Origin: CALVLD01 sp964467585
Lineage (GTDB): Bacteria; Bacillota; Clostridia; Christensenellales; CAG-138
Length of the DNA stretch: 64,000 nucleotides
Direction of reading: 5' to 3'
Assembly (NCBI GenBank): GCA_964467585.1
Contig: CAYXRF010000011.1
Coordinates: forward strand, 1 to 64,000
The notes under the pieces were generated by a model that did not search any database, was not told the origin of the DNA, and was given only the letters and a program-made list of their open reading frames with translations. The translations under genes were made by a program, and so were the position numbers. Shown in pieces: positions 44,750 through 53,374 of this stretch (position 1 is its first letter; each line of letters starts with the position of its first letter).

Positions 44750-45985
44750 ATGATACAGTTTGAGCTTATTCGCGCTCATGACCCTGAGCTTTGCGGCTAT
44801 ATGGAGGAGGAGCTTACCCGTCAGAGGAACCACCTTGAGCTTATAGCTTCCGAAAACTTCGTAAGTGAAACAGTAATGGCTTGCATGGGCAGCCATCTTA
44901 CAAACAAATATGCCGAGGGCTATCCGGGAAAGCGCTATTACGGCGGCTGCGAAAAAGTTGATCTGGTTGAAAACCTTGCGCGTGACAGAGCAAAGCTGCT
45001 GTTTGGCGCGGATCATGCCAACGTGCAGCCTCATTCAGGCGCACAGGCAAATCTTTCAGTGTATTTTGCTTTGCTTAACTACGGAGATACAATACTTGGC
45101 ATGAACCTGTCTCATGGTGGGCATTTGACCCATGGCAGCCCCGTGAATATGAGCGGCAAGTACTTCAATTTCATCCCGTATGGCGTTTCTGAAGCGGATG
45201 AGCGCATTGATTACGATGAGGTTGAAAGAATCGCAAAGGAAGCTCACCCAAAGATGATCGTTGCCGGCGCAAGCGCATATCCGCGTGCGATTGATTTTGA
45301 ACGTATGGCGAGCATCGCTCACAATGAGGGGGCGCTGCTGATGGTAGATATGGCACACATTGCTGGGCTTGTCGCGGCAGGGCTGCATATGAATCCCGTT
45401 CCCTATGCGGATGTAGTCACCACCACAACGCACAAGACGCTTCGCGGACCGCGCGGCGGCATGATACTCTGCAAAGATGAGCTTGCTAAGGCTGTTGATA
45501 AGGGCATATTCCCGGGTACTCAGGGCGGCCCGCTCATGCATATAATCGCTGCAAAGGCTGCTTGCATTAACGAGGCGCTTCAGCCTGAGTTCAAAACGTA
45601 TCAGACTCAGGTGCTGAAAAATGCAAAGGTGCTTGCACAGTCCCTTGCGGACAGCGGTTTGCGTATTGTTTCAGGAGGCACGGATAACCATCTCATGCTT
45701 GTAGATCTCACTGCTTCCGGGCGCACGGGCAAAGAGGTTGAGCATATGCTTGACGATGCAAACATCACTGTTAATAAAAACACCATCCCGTTTGAAACCC
45801 GCAGTCCGTTCATCACAAGCGGTATCCGTATAGGTACTCCTGCGCTGACGACACGCGGCTTTAACGAGGATGAAATGCAGGTTATCGGCGGTCTCATTGC
45901 GCGTGTTGCGCTGGAGGGTGAGTCGGCCATCCCGCAGGTAAAGGCAAAGGTCATAGAGCTTACGGATAAGCATCCCCTTTACTGA
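44750..45985 (+). CDS. glyA: Serine hydroxymethyltransferase
   Basis: PLP enzyme that swaps serine plus tetrahydrofolate for glycine plus methylene-tetrahydrofolate, the main source of one-carbon units. 411 residues from ATG 44750 (GGAGG site upstream). Seen: LIASENFVSETVM, NKYAEGYPGKRYYGGCE, the substrate His/PLP region VDMAHIAGLVAAG, and the PLP lysine in VTTTTHKTLRGPRGG. It has its own promoter and terminator. Confidence 0.96.
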   Translation: MIQFELIRAHDPELCGYMEEELTRQRNHLELIASENFVSETVMACMGSHLTNKYAEGYPGKRYYGGCEKVDLVENLARDRAKLLFGADHANVQPHSGAQANLSVYFALLNYGDTILGMNLSHGGHLTHGSPVNMSGKYFNFIPYGVSEADERIDYDEVERIAKEAHPKMIVAGASAYPRAIDFERMASIAHNEGALLMVDMAHIAGLVAAGLHMNPVPYADVVTTTTHKTLRGPRGGMILCKDELAKAVDKGIFPGTQGGPLMHIIAAKAACINEALQPEFKTYQTQVLKNAKVLAQSLADSGLRIVSGGTDNHLMLVDLTASGRTGKEVEHMLDDANITVNKNTIPFETRSPFITSGIRIGTPALTTRGFNEDEMQVIGGLIARVALEGESAIPQVKAKVIELTDKHPLY

Positions 45986-46009
45986 GCACATAAAAACTGA
46001 AGCACGCAT

Positions 46010-46043
46010 AAAGGACACGTTTTCAAAACGGCGTGTCCTTTTC
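46010..46043 (+). terminator. Terminator after glyA
   Basis: A 10-bp stem (AAAGGACACG with CGTGTCCTTT) with a 12-base loop that can pair internally, followed by a T-rich tract (TTTTCTT). Confidence 0.75.
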
Positions 46044-46111
46044 TTGTAAATTTTTGATTGGAACAATGGCATCGAGGTAATGCGATATTTGACAGAACAT
46101 GAAGTATGCTG

Positions 46112-46140
46112 TTGAAGAAAATGTGATTCTGTGATATTAT
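46112..46140 (+). promoter_or_regulatory. Promoter of the 46-53 kb gene run
   Basis: TTGAAG (46112-46117) and TATTAT (46135-46140) with a 17-base spacer, 31 bases upstream of the first start codon. It may drive the seven following plus-strand genes. Confidence 0.5.
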
Positions 46141-46170
46141 ACAGAAAACATGTACAGAGGTTATAAGAAG

Positions 46171-46428
46171 ATGAGAAGATTTGTGGCGATTGTTGGTTTG
46201 CTTCTTGCCGTAGGCGGCTTTGTTACCATTGCTTTTTCTGTTGCCTGGGATATAAGCTTTTATATACCGGTGGGTCTTATTCTGGGGGCCTTCATATGCT
46301 TGGCTATTGCCAAGCGTATGTATGCGGGCAAACCGCAGGATACCGAGAGCTCGTCAAAAAACGATGCGATTGACGGCGAATGCAGTGCCAATGATACCGC
46401 GGAGGACGACCATGGAACAAATAAATAA
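46171..46428 (+). CDS. Small membrane protein of unknown function
   Basis: 85 residues with two membrane helices (about 3-21 and 29-47) and an acidic, Ser/Asp/Glu-rich tail of about 30 residues. Not recognised. The start is ATG 46171, with AGAGG ten bases upstream; an in-frame ATG at 46150 lacks a site. Its last 17 bases overlap the ABC exporter start, so the two are coupled; it may be an accessory of that exporter. Confidence 0.65.
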   Translation: MRRFVAIVGLLLAVGGFVTIAFSVAWDISFYIPVGLILGAFICLAIAKRMYAGKPQDTESSSKNDAIDGECSANDTAEDDHGTNK

Positions 46429-48178
46429 AAAAGCAAAGAACAGCGTGTTGAAGCGCTTTGTCAGCTATTACAAGCCCCACATCCCGCTTTTTACGTTGGA
46501 TATGCTTTGCGCACTGTTTGTATCTGGAGTTGACGTTGTATATCCCCTTATAGCAGATAAGCTGATGAATAATTACATATCACCGGGCTCAACTCTGATG
46601 CGTCCGTTTTTGCTTATTATCGGCGTATGCGTGTTGCTGTTTGTGCTGCGTTCGGCGGCGTCATATATCGTAACATATTATGGACATCAGCTCGGCGTCA
46701 GGATGGAAGCGGACATGCGCAGAGACGTCTTTGCGCATCTTCAAAAGCTCGGCTTCAGCTTTTATGACAAGTCGCGTACGGGCAAGCTGCTTTCGCGCTG
46801 CACAAACGATTTGTTTGACGTTACAGAGCTTGCTCATCATGGCCCGGAGGACGTCTTTATTTCAGTAGCGACGTTCATCGGCGCATTCATAGTGATGATG
46901 ACAATCAACTGGATACTTGCGCTGGTGCTTGTGGCAACCGTGCCGATTATGCTTTGGTTTGTGATAAGGCTTCGCAAACAAATGAACACCGCATCGCGCC
47001 ACGTTAAAGAGGGCGTCGCCGTAATCAACGCAGATATTGAGTCGTCAATTTCGGGAGCGCGTGTTGCAAAGGCTTTTACCTGCGAGGATTACGAGTGCAA
47101 AAAATTCGACCGAGGCAATGGTCAATATGTTAAGTCAAAGACCGCATATTACAGGACAATGGCGTCTTTTATGGCGGGCATGGAGTTTTTTACAAGCATA
47201 CTGAAAGTGCTTGTCATCGGCGTTGCGGGTGTGCTGATAATCACAGGAACGGGCGGAATGACGGTGACGTCGCTTGTTGTATTTTTGCTGTACGTCGCTT
47301 CGTTCACAACGCCTATTCGCAAGCTTGCGATGTTTATGGAGCAATACACACTTGGTATGGCGGGATTCTCAAGATTTTCAGAGCTTATGGACACAGAGCC
47401 GGATATCAAGGACAAGCCCGACGCCATAGCGCTTTCAAATGTGCGCGGCGATATAGTATTCAAGGATGTATCCTTCTCATATGACGGCGGCAGATATGTA
47501 TTGAGCGATATCAATCTTTCTATCCCACACGGCAGCACGATAGCGCTTGTCGGACCCTCGGGCGGAGGCAAAACCACTATGTGTCACCTGCTCCCACGTT
47601 TTTACGACATTGACGAGGGCAGCATCACAATAGATGGGCATGATATACGCGATGTAACCCTGCGTTCGCTGCGCGGCAGCATCGGCATAGTTCAGCAGGA
47701 TGTATTTTTGTTCGCCGCATCCATAAAAGAGAATATTCGATACGGAAGGCTTGACGCTACGTTTGAAGAAATTGTCGAAGCGGCAAAAGCGGCGGAGGTT
47801 CATGACGACATAATGTCATTGCCAAACGGGTACGATACCGTGGTTGGCGAGCGCGGAGTCATGCTGTCGGGAGGGCAAAAGCAGAGGGTTTCAATCGCAA
47901 GAATATTCCTTAAAAATCCTCCGATTCTCATTCTCGATGAGGCGACCAGTGCGCTTGATTCCGCAACGGAGGCAAGAATATCATCCGCGCTTGAAAGACT
48001 TTCTGTCGGAAGAACAACTATGATAATTGCTCACAGGCTTTCAACGGTGCGTAACGCAAGCGAAATAATTGTTATTGATGAGCGTGGCATTGTTGAGCGC
48101 GGTACGCATGACGAGCTTATGAAGCTTGAGGGTGAGTATCGCAGACTTCATGACGCTCAGAACGTGCTGTACAGTTAA
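46412..48178 (+). CDS. ABC exporter, fused membrane and ATPase domains
   Basis: A homodimer-forming half transporter of 588 residues. The first 310 hold six membrane helices with the type I exporter pattern (KLGFSFYDKSRTGKLLSRCTND). The ATPase has an A-loop Tyr, Walker A GPSGGGKTT, Q-loop GIVQQDVFLF, signature LSGGQKQR, Walker B PILILDEATSALD and the switch His in IAHRLSTV. The relatives are MsbA, BmrA and LmrA types, exporting lipids or drugs; the cargo is unknown. ATG 46412 has GGAGGACGACC upstream, inside the previous gene. Confidence 0.9.
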   Translation: MEQINKKAKNSVLKRFVSYYKPHIPLFTLDMLCALFVSGVDVVYPLIADKLMNNYISPGSTLMRPFLLIIGVCVLLFVLRSAASYIVTYYGHQLGVRMEADMRRDVFAHLQKLGFSFYDKSRTGKLLSRCTNDLFDVTELAHHGPEDVFISVATFIGAFIVMMTINWILALVLVATVPIMLWFVIRLRKQMNTASRHVKEGVAVINADIESSISGARVAKAFTCEDYECKKFDRGNGQYVKSKTAYYRTMASFMAGMEFFTSILKVLVIGVAGVLIITGTGGMTVTSLVVFLLYVASFTTPIRKLAMFMEQYTLGMAGFSRFSELMDTEPDIKDKPDAIALSNVRGDIVFKDVSFSYDGGRYVLSDINLSIPHGSTIALVGPSGGGKTTMCHLLPRFYDIDEGSITIDGHDIRDVTLRSLRGSIGIVQQDVFLFAASIKENIRYGRLDATFEEIVEAAKAAEVHDDIMSLPNGYDTVVGERGVMLSGGQKQRVSIARIFLKNPPILILDEATSALDSATEARISSALERLSVGRTTMIIAHRLSTVRNASEIIVIDERGIVERGTHDELMKLEGEYRRLHDAQNVLYS

Positions 48179-48207
48179 AAAATGAATTATCCGAAAGGAG
48201 ATATCAT

Positions 48208-48813
48208 ATGGCAAACCTTCAAAAGCTGATGAATACACTTAACGGCATTTATGAGCCGCTTCAAGAGAGGGCTGTTCGGCTTGTGTCAATGCTTGACAAG
48301 CTTGACGCAAAGGTTGAATGGGGCTATTATGGCGGGCATACCGTTGAAGTAAAGGGCGAGCAGCTGTTCGAAACTTTTCCTATACCCATTGTCACCGTCA
48401 AGGATGTTTGCGACGTTGGAATAGACGTTGAGGGAGCCTTTGTCGAGGGCAAGCTCTATGCCGAGCAAATTCAGCAAACGGACTTTTCACCGCTGCGGGG
48501 ACGTCATTTCTGTATATACGGCGCAGAGGATTATCTTACGGATCTGTTTGATTCAAACAGCGATGCGATTCTCGATATACCGTCGATGCTTGCGGAAAGC
48601 AGCGAGACGGAGTTCTGCATTTGCGTAATATTTGATGTGATACCTCTAATGCAGGAGATTGTTGCGCTGTGCGGCACTTTCAAAGAAATGGGCACGCACA
48701 TACTTGCTTACGATAACGAGCAGGAGTCCGACGTCAATAACGAGGAACGTCCGATGGAACGCAAATTGACAAAGCTGAGCATGGAGGGGGCGACAGCAAA
48801 TGACCCAGCATGA
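48208..48813 (+). CDS. Hypothetical protein
   Basis: 201 residues, acidic, no signal peptide and no membrane helix. I do not recognise the family. It looks soluble and mixed alpha/beta, with GYYGGHTVEVKGEQLFETFPIPIV and an internal FCIYGAEDYLTDLF. GAAAGGAG precedes the ATG by about eight bases. It starts 29 bases after the ABC exporter and its end overlaps the DUF2804 gene by 14 bases, so it is co-translated with that gene. Confidence 0.65.
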   Translation: MANLQKLMNTLNGIYEPLQERAVRLVSMLDKLDAKVEWGYYGGHTVEVKGEQLFETFPIPIVTVKDVCDVGIDVEGAFVEGKLYAEQIQQTDFSPLRGRHFCIYGAEDYLTDLFDSNSDAILDIPSMLAESSETEFCICVIFDVIPLMQEIVALCGTFKEMGTHILAYDNEQESDVNNEERPMERKLTKLSMEGATANDPA

Positions 48814-49837
48814 GATATCGGCTCCCGCGCCGCTATTACGCGATGATGGCTCCCTTATGGAGGCGGGCTATGCCACTTACCCGATATTTGTGTATGACCG
48901 TTCGCTTGTTAAGGGCGGAAAGCTGCGCATAAAGGAATGGGACTATTACCTCATATACAATGACAGGTATGCAGTCGCGCTTACCGCAGACGATAACTCA
49001 TATATGGGGCTGATGTCCATTTCGTTTATTGACTTTGAAAAGCAAACAGAGATCACCAAAAGTGCTATGATACCTTTGACCCTTGGCAGAATCGGCATGC
49101 CTTCAGCCTCCGACAGAGGTGACGTGGTTTATAAAAGCCGAAGGGTTCAGCTTGCCTTTACTCATGAGGGAGAAAACCGTCGGTTGAAGGTGCGCTTTCG
49201 CCATTTTAGGGGCAAGGAGGATTTTGAGTGTGATTTCTTGTTGTCAGATCCGCCAAAGGATTCAATGGTGATTGCCACTCCGTTTGAAAATAAATCCACC
49301 GCGTTCTACTACAATCAAAAAATCATTGGCATGAAGGCAACCGGAACCGTCTATTTTGAAAGAAAAAAATTCAAATTCACACCCGGCAACACGCAGGGAT
49401 TGCTTGATTGGGGCAGAGGCGTGTGGACATACGACAACACATGGTACTGGGGAGCAGGTCAGGGAATTGTTGAGGGCGAGAGATTCGGCTTTAACATAGG
49501 CTATGGGTTTGGCGACACATCCGCGGCAAGCGAGAATATGCTGTTTTTCAAAGGAAGGGCCCATAAGCTTGATGGTGTGACGTTTGAAATTCCAACCGAT
49601 GATAATGGCAAGGAGACTTATACAAAGCCGTGGCGGTTTACATCAACGGACTGCAGATTTGAAATGGATTTCGTTCCGATGCTTGACCGCAAGGCAAAAA
49701 CATCAGTCGGAGTGATAATGAGCGACCAGCATCAAGTGTTCGGCAGGTTCAGCGGCAAGGCGACGCTTGATAACGGTAGGGTTATCGAAATAAAGGATTT
49801 TATTGGCTTTGCGGAAAAGGTTCGCAATAAGTGGTAA
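48800..49837 (+). CDS. DUF2804 family protein
   Basis: 345 residues of the DUF2804 type, whose function is unknown. The recognisable features are the YPIFVYDRSLVKGG opening, the WDYYLIYNDRYAVALTADD strand, LLDWGRGVWTYDNTWYWGAGQG in the centre and a late STDCRFEMDF. Length is normal for the family. No membrane helix. The start overlaps the preceding unknown gene by 14 bases; the M42 peptidase follows after about 80 bases. Confidence 0.82.
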   Translation: MTQHEISAPAPLLRDDGSLMEAGYATYPIFVYDRSLVKGGKLRIKEWDYYLIYNDRYAVALTADDNSYMGLMSISFIDFEKQTEITKSAMIPLTLGRIGMPSASDRGDVVYKSRRVQLAFTHEGENRRLKVRFRHFRGKEDFECDFLLSDPPKDSMVIATPFENKSTAFYYNQKIIGMKATGTVYFERKKFKFTPGNTQGLLDWGRGVWTYDNTWYWGAGQGIVEGERFGFNIGYGFGDTSAASENMLFFKGRAHKLDGVTFEIPTDDNGKETYTKPWRFTSTDCRFEMDFVPMLDRKAKTSVGVIMSDQHQVFGRFSGKATLDNGRVIEIKDFIGFAEKVRNKW

Positions 49838-49916
49838 CCACGATTCAACACAAGGATTGGCATACAAACATATTTCACGACGCACCATAGATTTAGATTT
49901 GAAAGGACGTATGGAG

Positions 49917-50936
49917 ATGGAAGGATTCATAAATCAGCTTCGTCAGCTTATGGCGATTGACAGCCCAACGGGCTTTACACGGGCAGCGGCAGGATATTTG
50001 GTCGAATGGCTGACAGAACTCGGCTATTCGCCCGAGATCACAACGAAGGGCTGCGTACTCTGCTGCCTTGGCGGGGAGGGCAGACCTGTTGTGCTTTCTG
50101 CGCATCTTGACACGCTGGGCGCGATGGTTGCGGAGGTTAAAAGCAACGGCAGACTGCGCCTTACCCGTATAGGCGGCATGAATGCCAACAATGCGGAGTG
50201 TGAGAACGCCAAGGTTTATACTCGAGACGGCAGAACCTATGAGGGATGCTTTCAGATGAACGATCCGTCCGTTCATGTAAACGGAGATTATTCAACTCAG
50301 GCACGAACGTTTGACACAATGGAGCTTGTGCTTGACGAAATAGCATCATCCAAAGAGGAGACCGACAAGCTTGGCATAGGAACGGGCGACTATGTGTGCT
50401 TTGATCCGCGCTTTCGCGTCACGGAAAACGGCTATATAAAAAGCCGCTTCCTTGACGACAAGCTCAGCGTTGCAATTTTGCTGGAGTATGCCCGTCACAT
50501 AAAAGAAAACGGTTTGAAGCTCAACCGAAAGGTTTACATCTATCTTACCGTATATGAAGAAGTTGGGCACGGCTGCTCCGCAAGCATTCCATCCGACGCC
50601 AAGGATATAATTAGCGTTGACATGGGCTGCGTAGGTCAAGGGCTTGCCTGCAGCGAACGACAGGTATCTATCTGCGTTAAGGATTCGCACGGCCCATACA
50701 ACTATGATCTGACGAACGAGCTGATTTTTGTCGCAAAGGAGCAAAAGCTTGACTATGCTCTTGACGTATATCCGTATTATGGATCGGACGCCGATGCCGC
50801 TCTTGACGCAGGATACGATTTGCGCCATGCTCTTATTGGCGCGGGAGTGTACGCTTCTCACGGATACGAGCGTTCGCACATTAATGGCGCGGAGAACACC
50901 CTCAAGCTTATCGAGGGCTTTACTGTTGAAAAATGA
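49917..50936 (+). CDS. M42 family metallopeptidase (aminopeptidase/endoglucanase-like)
   Basis: A dinuclear-metal peptidase of the M42 type, about 339 residues. Seen: metal His in LSAHLDTLGAMV, the bridging Asp in SRFLDDKLSVAILLEY, catalytic Glu pair in TVYEEVGHG, DMG, and a late SHGYERSH. It likely trims N-terminal residues from peptides in the cytoplasm. AAAGGA fits best with ATG 49917, though ATG 49911 is only six bases upstream. The stop overlaps the CARF-nuclease start by four bases (ATGA). Confidence 0.85.
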   Translation: MEGFINQLRQLMAIDSPTGFTRAAAGYLVEWLTELGYSPEITTKGCVLCCLGGEGRPVVLSAHLDTLGAMVAEVKSNGRLRLTRIGGMNANNAECENAKVYTRDGRTYEGCFQMNDPSVHVNGDYSTQARTFDTMELVLDEIASSKEETDKLGIGTGDYVCFDPRFRVTENGYIKSRFLDDKLSVAILLEYARHIKENGLKLNRKVYIYLTVYEEVGHGCSASIPSDAKDIISVDMGCVGQGLACSERQVSICVKDSHGPYNYDLTNELIFVAKEQKLDYALDVYPYYGSDADAALDAGYDLRHALIGAGVYASHGYERSHINGAENTLKLIEGFTVEK

Positions 50937-52120
50937 TGACGTTAATCGAGCTGTATGTAAACGAGCCGTATGACAATCTGCTTGCCGCAACTGTGCTGAC
51001 GCCTGATACGGTCGTTTATGTTTGCTCGGGAAGGTATCCCGATATCGAATCGCAAAACGCTTTGCGCCGATATCTTTCAAGACTTAATCCGTGTGTTGGC
51101 GTTGATTTTGTGGTTGCGGCTTCAAACAGTCCCGAAGCATTGTTCAACGCGTTTGAAACTGTTTTTGAAGAGCACATCGACTGTGCGATAGACTTCACGG
51201 GCGGAGACGTTGCGGCGGCGATGGCGGCGGAGCGATATTGCTCCGCCCATCACGCAAAAGCGTTTTATATCGACTATGACAAGCATTGCTTTGTAAACGT
51301 CTATGGCATGGAGGATGAGATTACTCGGTTAACAATGCCGCGCATGAATATTCCTCTGCTGTTTGCGATGGGCGGTGCATGCATAACAGGCAGCGGTCAC
51401 GCAACATCCGAGCTTAATGACAAAAGGGTAATCGATGCGGTTCGCGGGGTAATTCGCGTTTACCTTGCAAACAAATCGGATTGGAGCGCGAGCACTGCGT
51501 ACTTTCAATCCGCGATTACACAATATGCAAGCGATACAAACGAGCTTATGCTATGCGCTCCCGCAGTTATTGAAAATCAATATGGTGGCTGCACAAGCGC
51601 AAATGTCGCTATACTCGAAAAGCTCAGTCAGGCAGGCGCATTAACAGAGCTTGAAATTAATAACAACGCCGTAAGGCTCAAATTCATGAACCAATTCATG
51701 CGCAGATGCCTTTCGGTTACGGGTATGTGGCTGGAGCTTCTGATTTACATTTCCGCGCTTGACAGCAAACTTTTTGACGATGTTCGCATGAGCGTTGAAT
51801 TTGATTGGGACGGTGTTGTTCACGGTGATTCACGCGACACGCGCAACGAGATAGACGTGATACTCATAAAGGGACTTACCCCTGTGTTTATTTCGTGCAA
51901 ATCAGGGGCGCCAAAGGCAGAGGATCTGTATGAGATATTCTACCTGACAAAACGGTTCGGCGGCTCAAGAGCAAAGGCGGTAATGGCGACTGCGGAAGCG
52001 ATAAGCCTTGACGCACGCACGGTTTTTCGCAGAGCCCTCGACATGAACGTTGCTGTTATTGAGAGTGAAGATCTGTTGGACGATGATGCCGCAAGGCTTC
52101 TTTTCAGCCTTGCAGACTAA
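50933..52120 (+). CDS. CARF-domain nuclease of the DUF1887/Card1 type
   Basis: 395 residues. The N-terminal half (about 1-150) has the Rossmann-like pattern of a CARF domain, a sensor of cyclic oligoadenylates in type III CRISPR systems (VVYVCSGRYPD, DCAIDFTGGDVAAAMAA). The C-terminal nuclease core is PD-(D/E)xK: TGMWLELLIYI near 262 (Glu), NEIDVILI near 306 (Asp) and PVFISCKSG near 320 (Lys). Those residues are present, so it is probably active. Known relatives (Card1, Can2-like) are single-strand or nickase nucleases. It is ATGA-coupled to the M42 peptidase and 17 bases before the tRNA editing gene; no CRISPR array is in this window. Confidence 0.85.
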   Translation: MMTLIELYVNEPYDNLLAATVLTPDTVVYVCSGRYPDIESQNALRRYLSRLNPCVGVDFVVAASNSPEALFNAFETVFEEHIDCAIDFTGGDVAAAMAAERYCSAHHAKAFYIDYDKHCFVNVYGMEDEITRLTMPRMNIPLLFAMGGACITGSGHATSELNDKRVIDAVRGVIRVYLANKSDWSASTAYFQSAITQYASDTNELMLCAPAVIENQYGGCTSANVAILEKLSQAGALTELEINNNAVRLKFMNQFMRRCLSVTGMWLELLIYISALDSKLFDDVRMSVEFDWDGVVHGDSRDTRNEIDVILIKGLTPVFISCKSGAPKAEDLYEIFYLTKRFGGSRAKAVMATAEAISLDARTVFRRALDMNVAVIESEDLLDDDAARLLFSLAD

Positions 52121-52137
52121 GAAAGGAGTGAATATAA

Positions 52138-53349
52138 ATGACGGAAAAGCTTTACTATCAGCAACCAATACTTACCGAGTGCGACGCAACGGTGACGACC
52201 TGTAAACAAAGCGGAGACCGCTACCTCATACTGCTTGACAGAACCGTCATATTTCCGGAGGGTGGCGGGCAGATATCGGACAGAGGCTTTATTGAGGACG
52301 CGGTATGCCGCGAAGCGCATGAGATCGATGGAGAGATCTGGCATAATTGCGATGCGCCGCTTGTTGAGGGTGACGCCGTAAAGGTACGCCTTGTGACCGG
52401 CGTGCGCCGCGACCATACGGAACAGCACACGGGCGAGCATATACTTTCGGGTGTTGCAAAGCAGCTTTTTGACGCCGTTAACGTGGGCTTTCATATGACG
52501 GTTGACTATTGCACTATTGACCTTGACAAGCCGCTGACGGTAAACGAGCTTATCACGCTTGAGAGAGAGGCGAATCTGGTTGTTCGTTTGAATCTGCCGA
52601 TACGAACCGAGATTGTTGACGCATCACAGCTTGAGGAATTGGAGCTTCGCAAAAAAGCCGATGGTATAACCGGTGTTGCAAGGATTGTGTACATAGACGA
52701 TGGAAATGTTGACTCTTGCACCTGCTGCGGCACACATTTTGAAACAACAGGAAGCGTCGGGGCTGTCAAGATAACCGATTTTCAAAAGTATAAGGGCGGC
52801 ACAAGACTGTGGTTTGCCTGCGGCGGACGCGCTGTGAATGCCGCCTGCGATATGCAGAGGAGTATGATGGAGCTTGCGCGCCGCTTTTCAACAAGCCGTG
52901 ACGAGCTTGCAGCAGCGGTTATTAAACAGGGCGATGAGCTTACTGCGGCACACAAAGAGATAAAGCGCAAGACTAACGCGCTGTGCGAGTATATGGCGGA
53001 CAAGCTCATAGCGGAAGCTGAAATTGCACGCGGAGTATGTGTGATTGTAACAAAGGCGGATGGCTTTGGCGCTAATGACGTTAAGGTTCTTTCGGAGCGA
53101 ATAGCCGCAAAAACAAAGGCTGTCGCTCTTGTATTTGGTGAAACAGCGGAAGGCTGCTGCTGCTATCGTATGGCGCGCTCCGAGGGAGTCGGTATGAGTA
53201 TGCGTGACCTTTGCACTGCGGTTAACGCTGCGATTAACGGAAAGGGCGGGGGAAGTCCCGCATTTGCGCAGGGAAGCGCCGCCGCCGCAATTAATTCAGA
53301 CTTAACGGATATGCTTAAAAACTATATTGTACGGGTGATTAAGGGCTGA
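52138..53349 (+). CDS. AlaX-like alanyl-tRNA editing protein with DHHA1 domain
   Basis: Removes serine or glycine wrongly attached to tRNA-Ala. 403 residues: an editing domain (about 1-230) with the zinc ligands in the HTGEHILSG motif and CTCCGTH (CxxxH-type), the RGF/GGGQISDRG strand PEGGGQISDRG, and a C-terminal DHHA1 domain (about 280-400, GGGSPAFAQGSAAAA). This is the longer AlaX-L type. GAAAGGAG precedes the ATG. It is the last gene of the run and is convergent with copA 25 bases on. Confidence 0.87.
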   Translation: MTEKLYYQQPILTECDATVTTCKQSGDRYLILLDRTVIFPEGGGQISDRGFIEDAVCREAHEIDGEIWHNCDAPLVEGDAVKVRLVTGVRRDHTEQHTGEHILSGVAKQLFDAVNVGFHMTVDYCTIDLDKPLTVNELITLEREANLVVRLNLPIRTEIVDASQLEELELRKKADGITGVARIVYIDDGNVDSCTCCGTHFETTGSVGAVKITDFQKYKGGTRLWFACGGRAVNAACDMQRSMMELARRFSTSRDELAAAVIKQGDELTAAHKEIKRKTNALCEYMADKLIAEAEIARGVCVIVTKADGFGANDVKVLSERIAAKTKAVALVFGETAEGCCCYRMARSEGVGMSMRDLCTAVNAAINGKGGGSPAFAQGSAAAAINSDLTDMLKNYIVRVIKG

Positions 53350-53374
53350 TCTTGCGAGTTCGCTGCGCATGACC

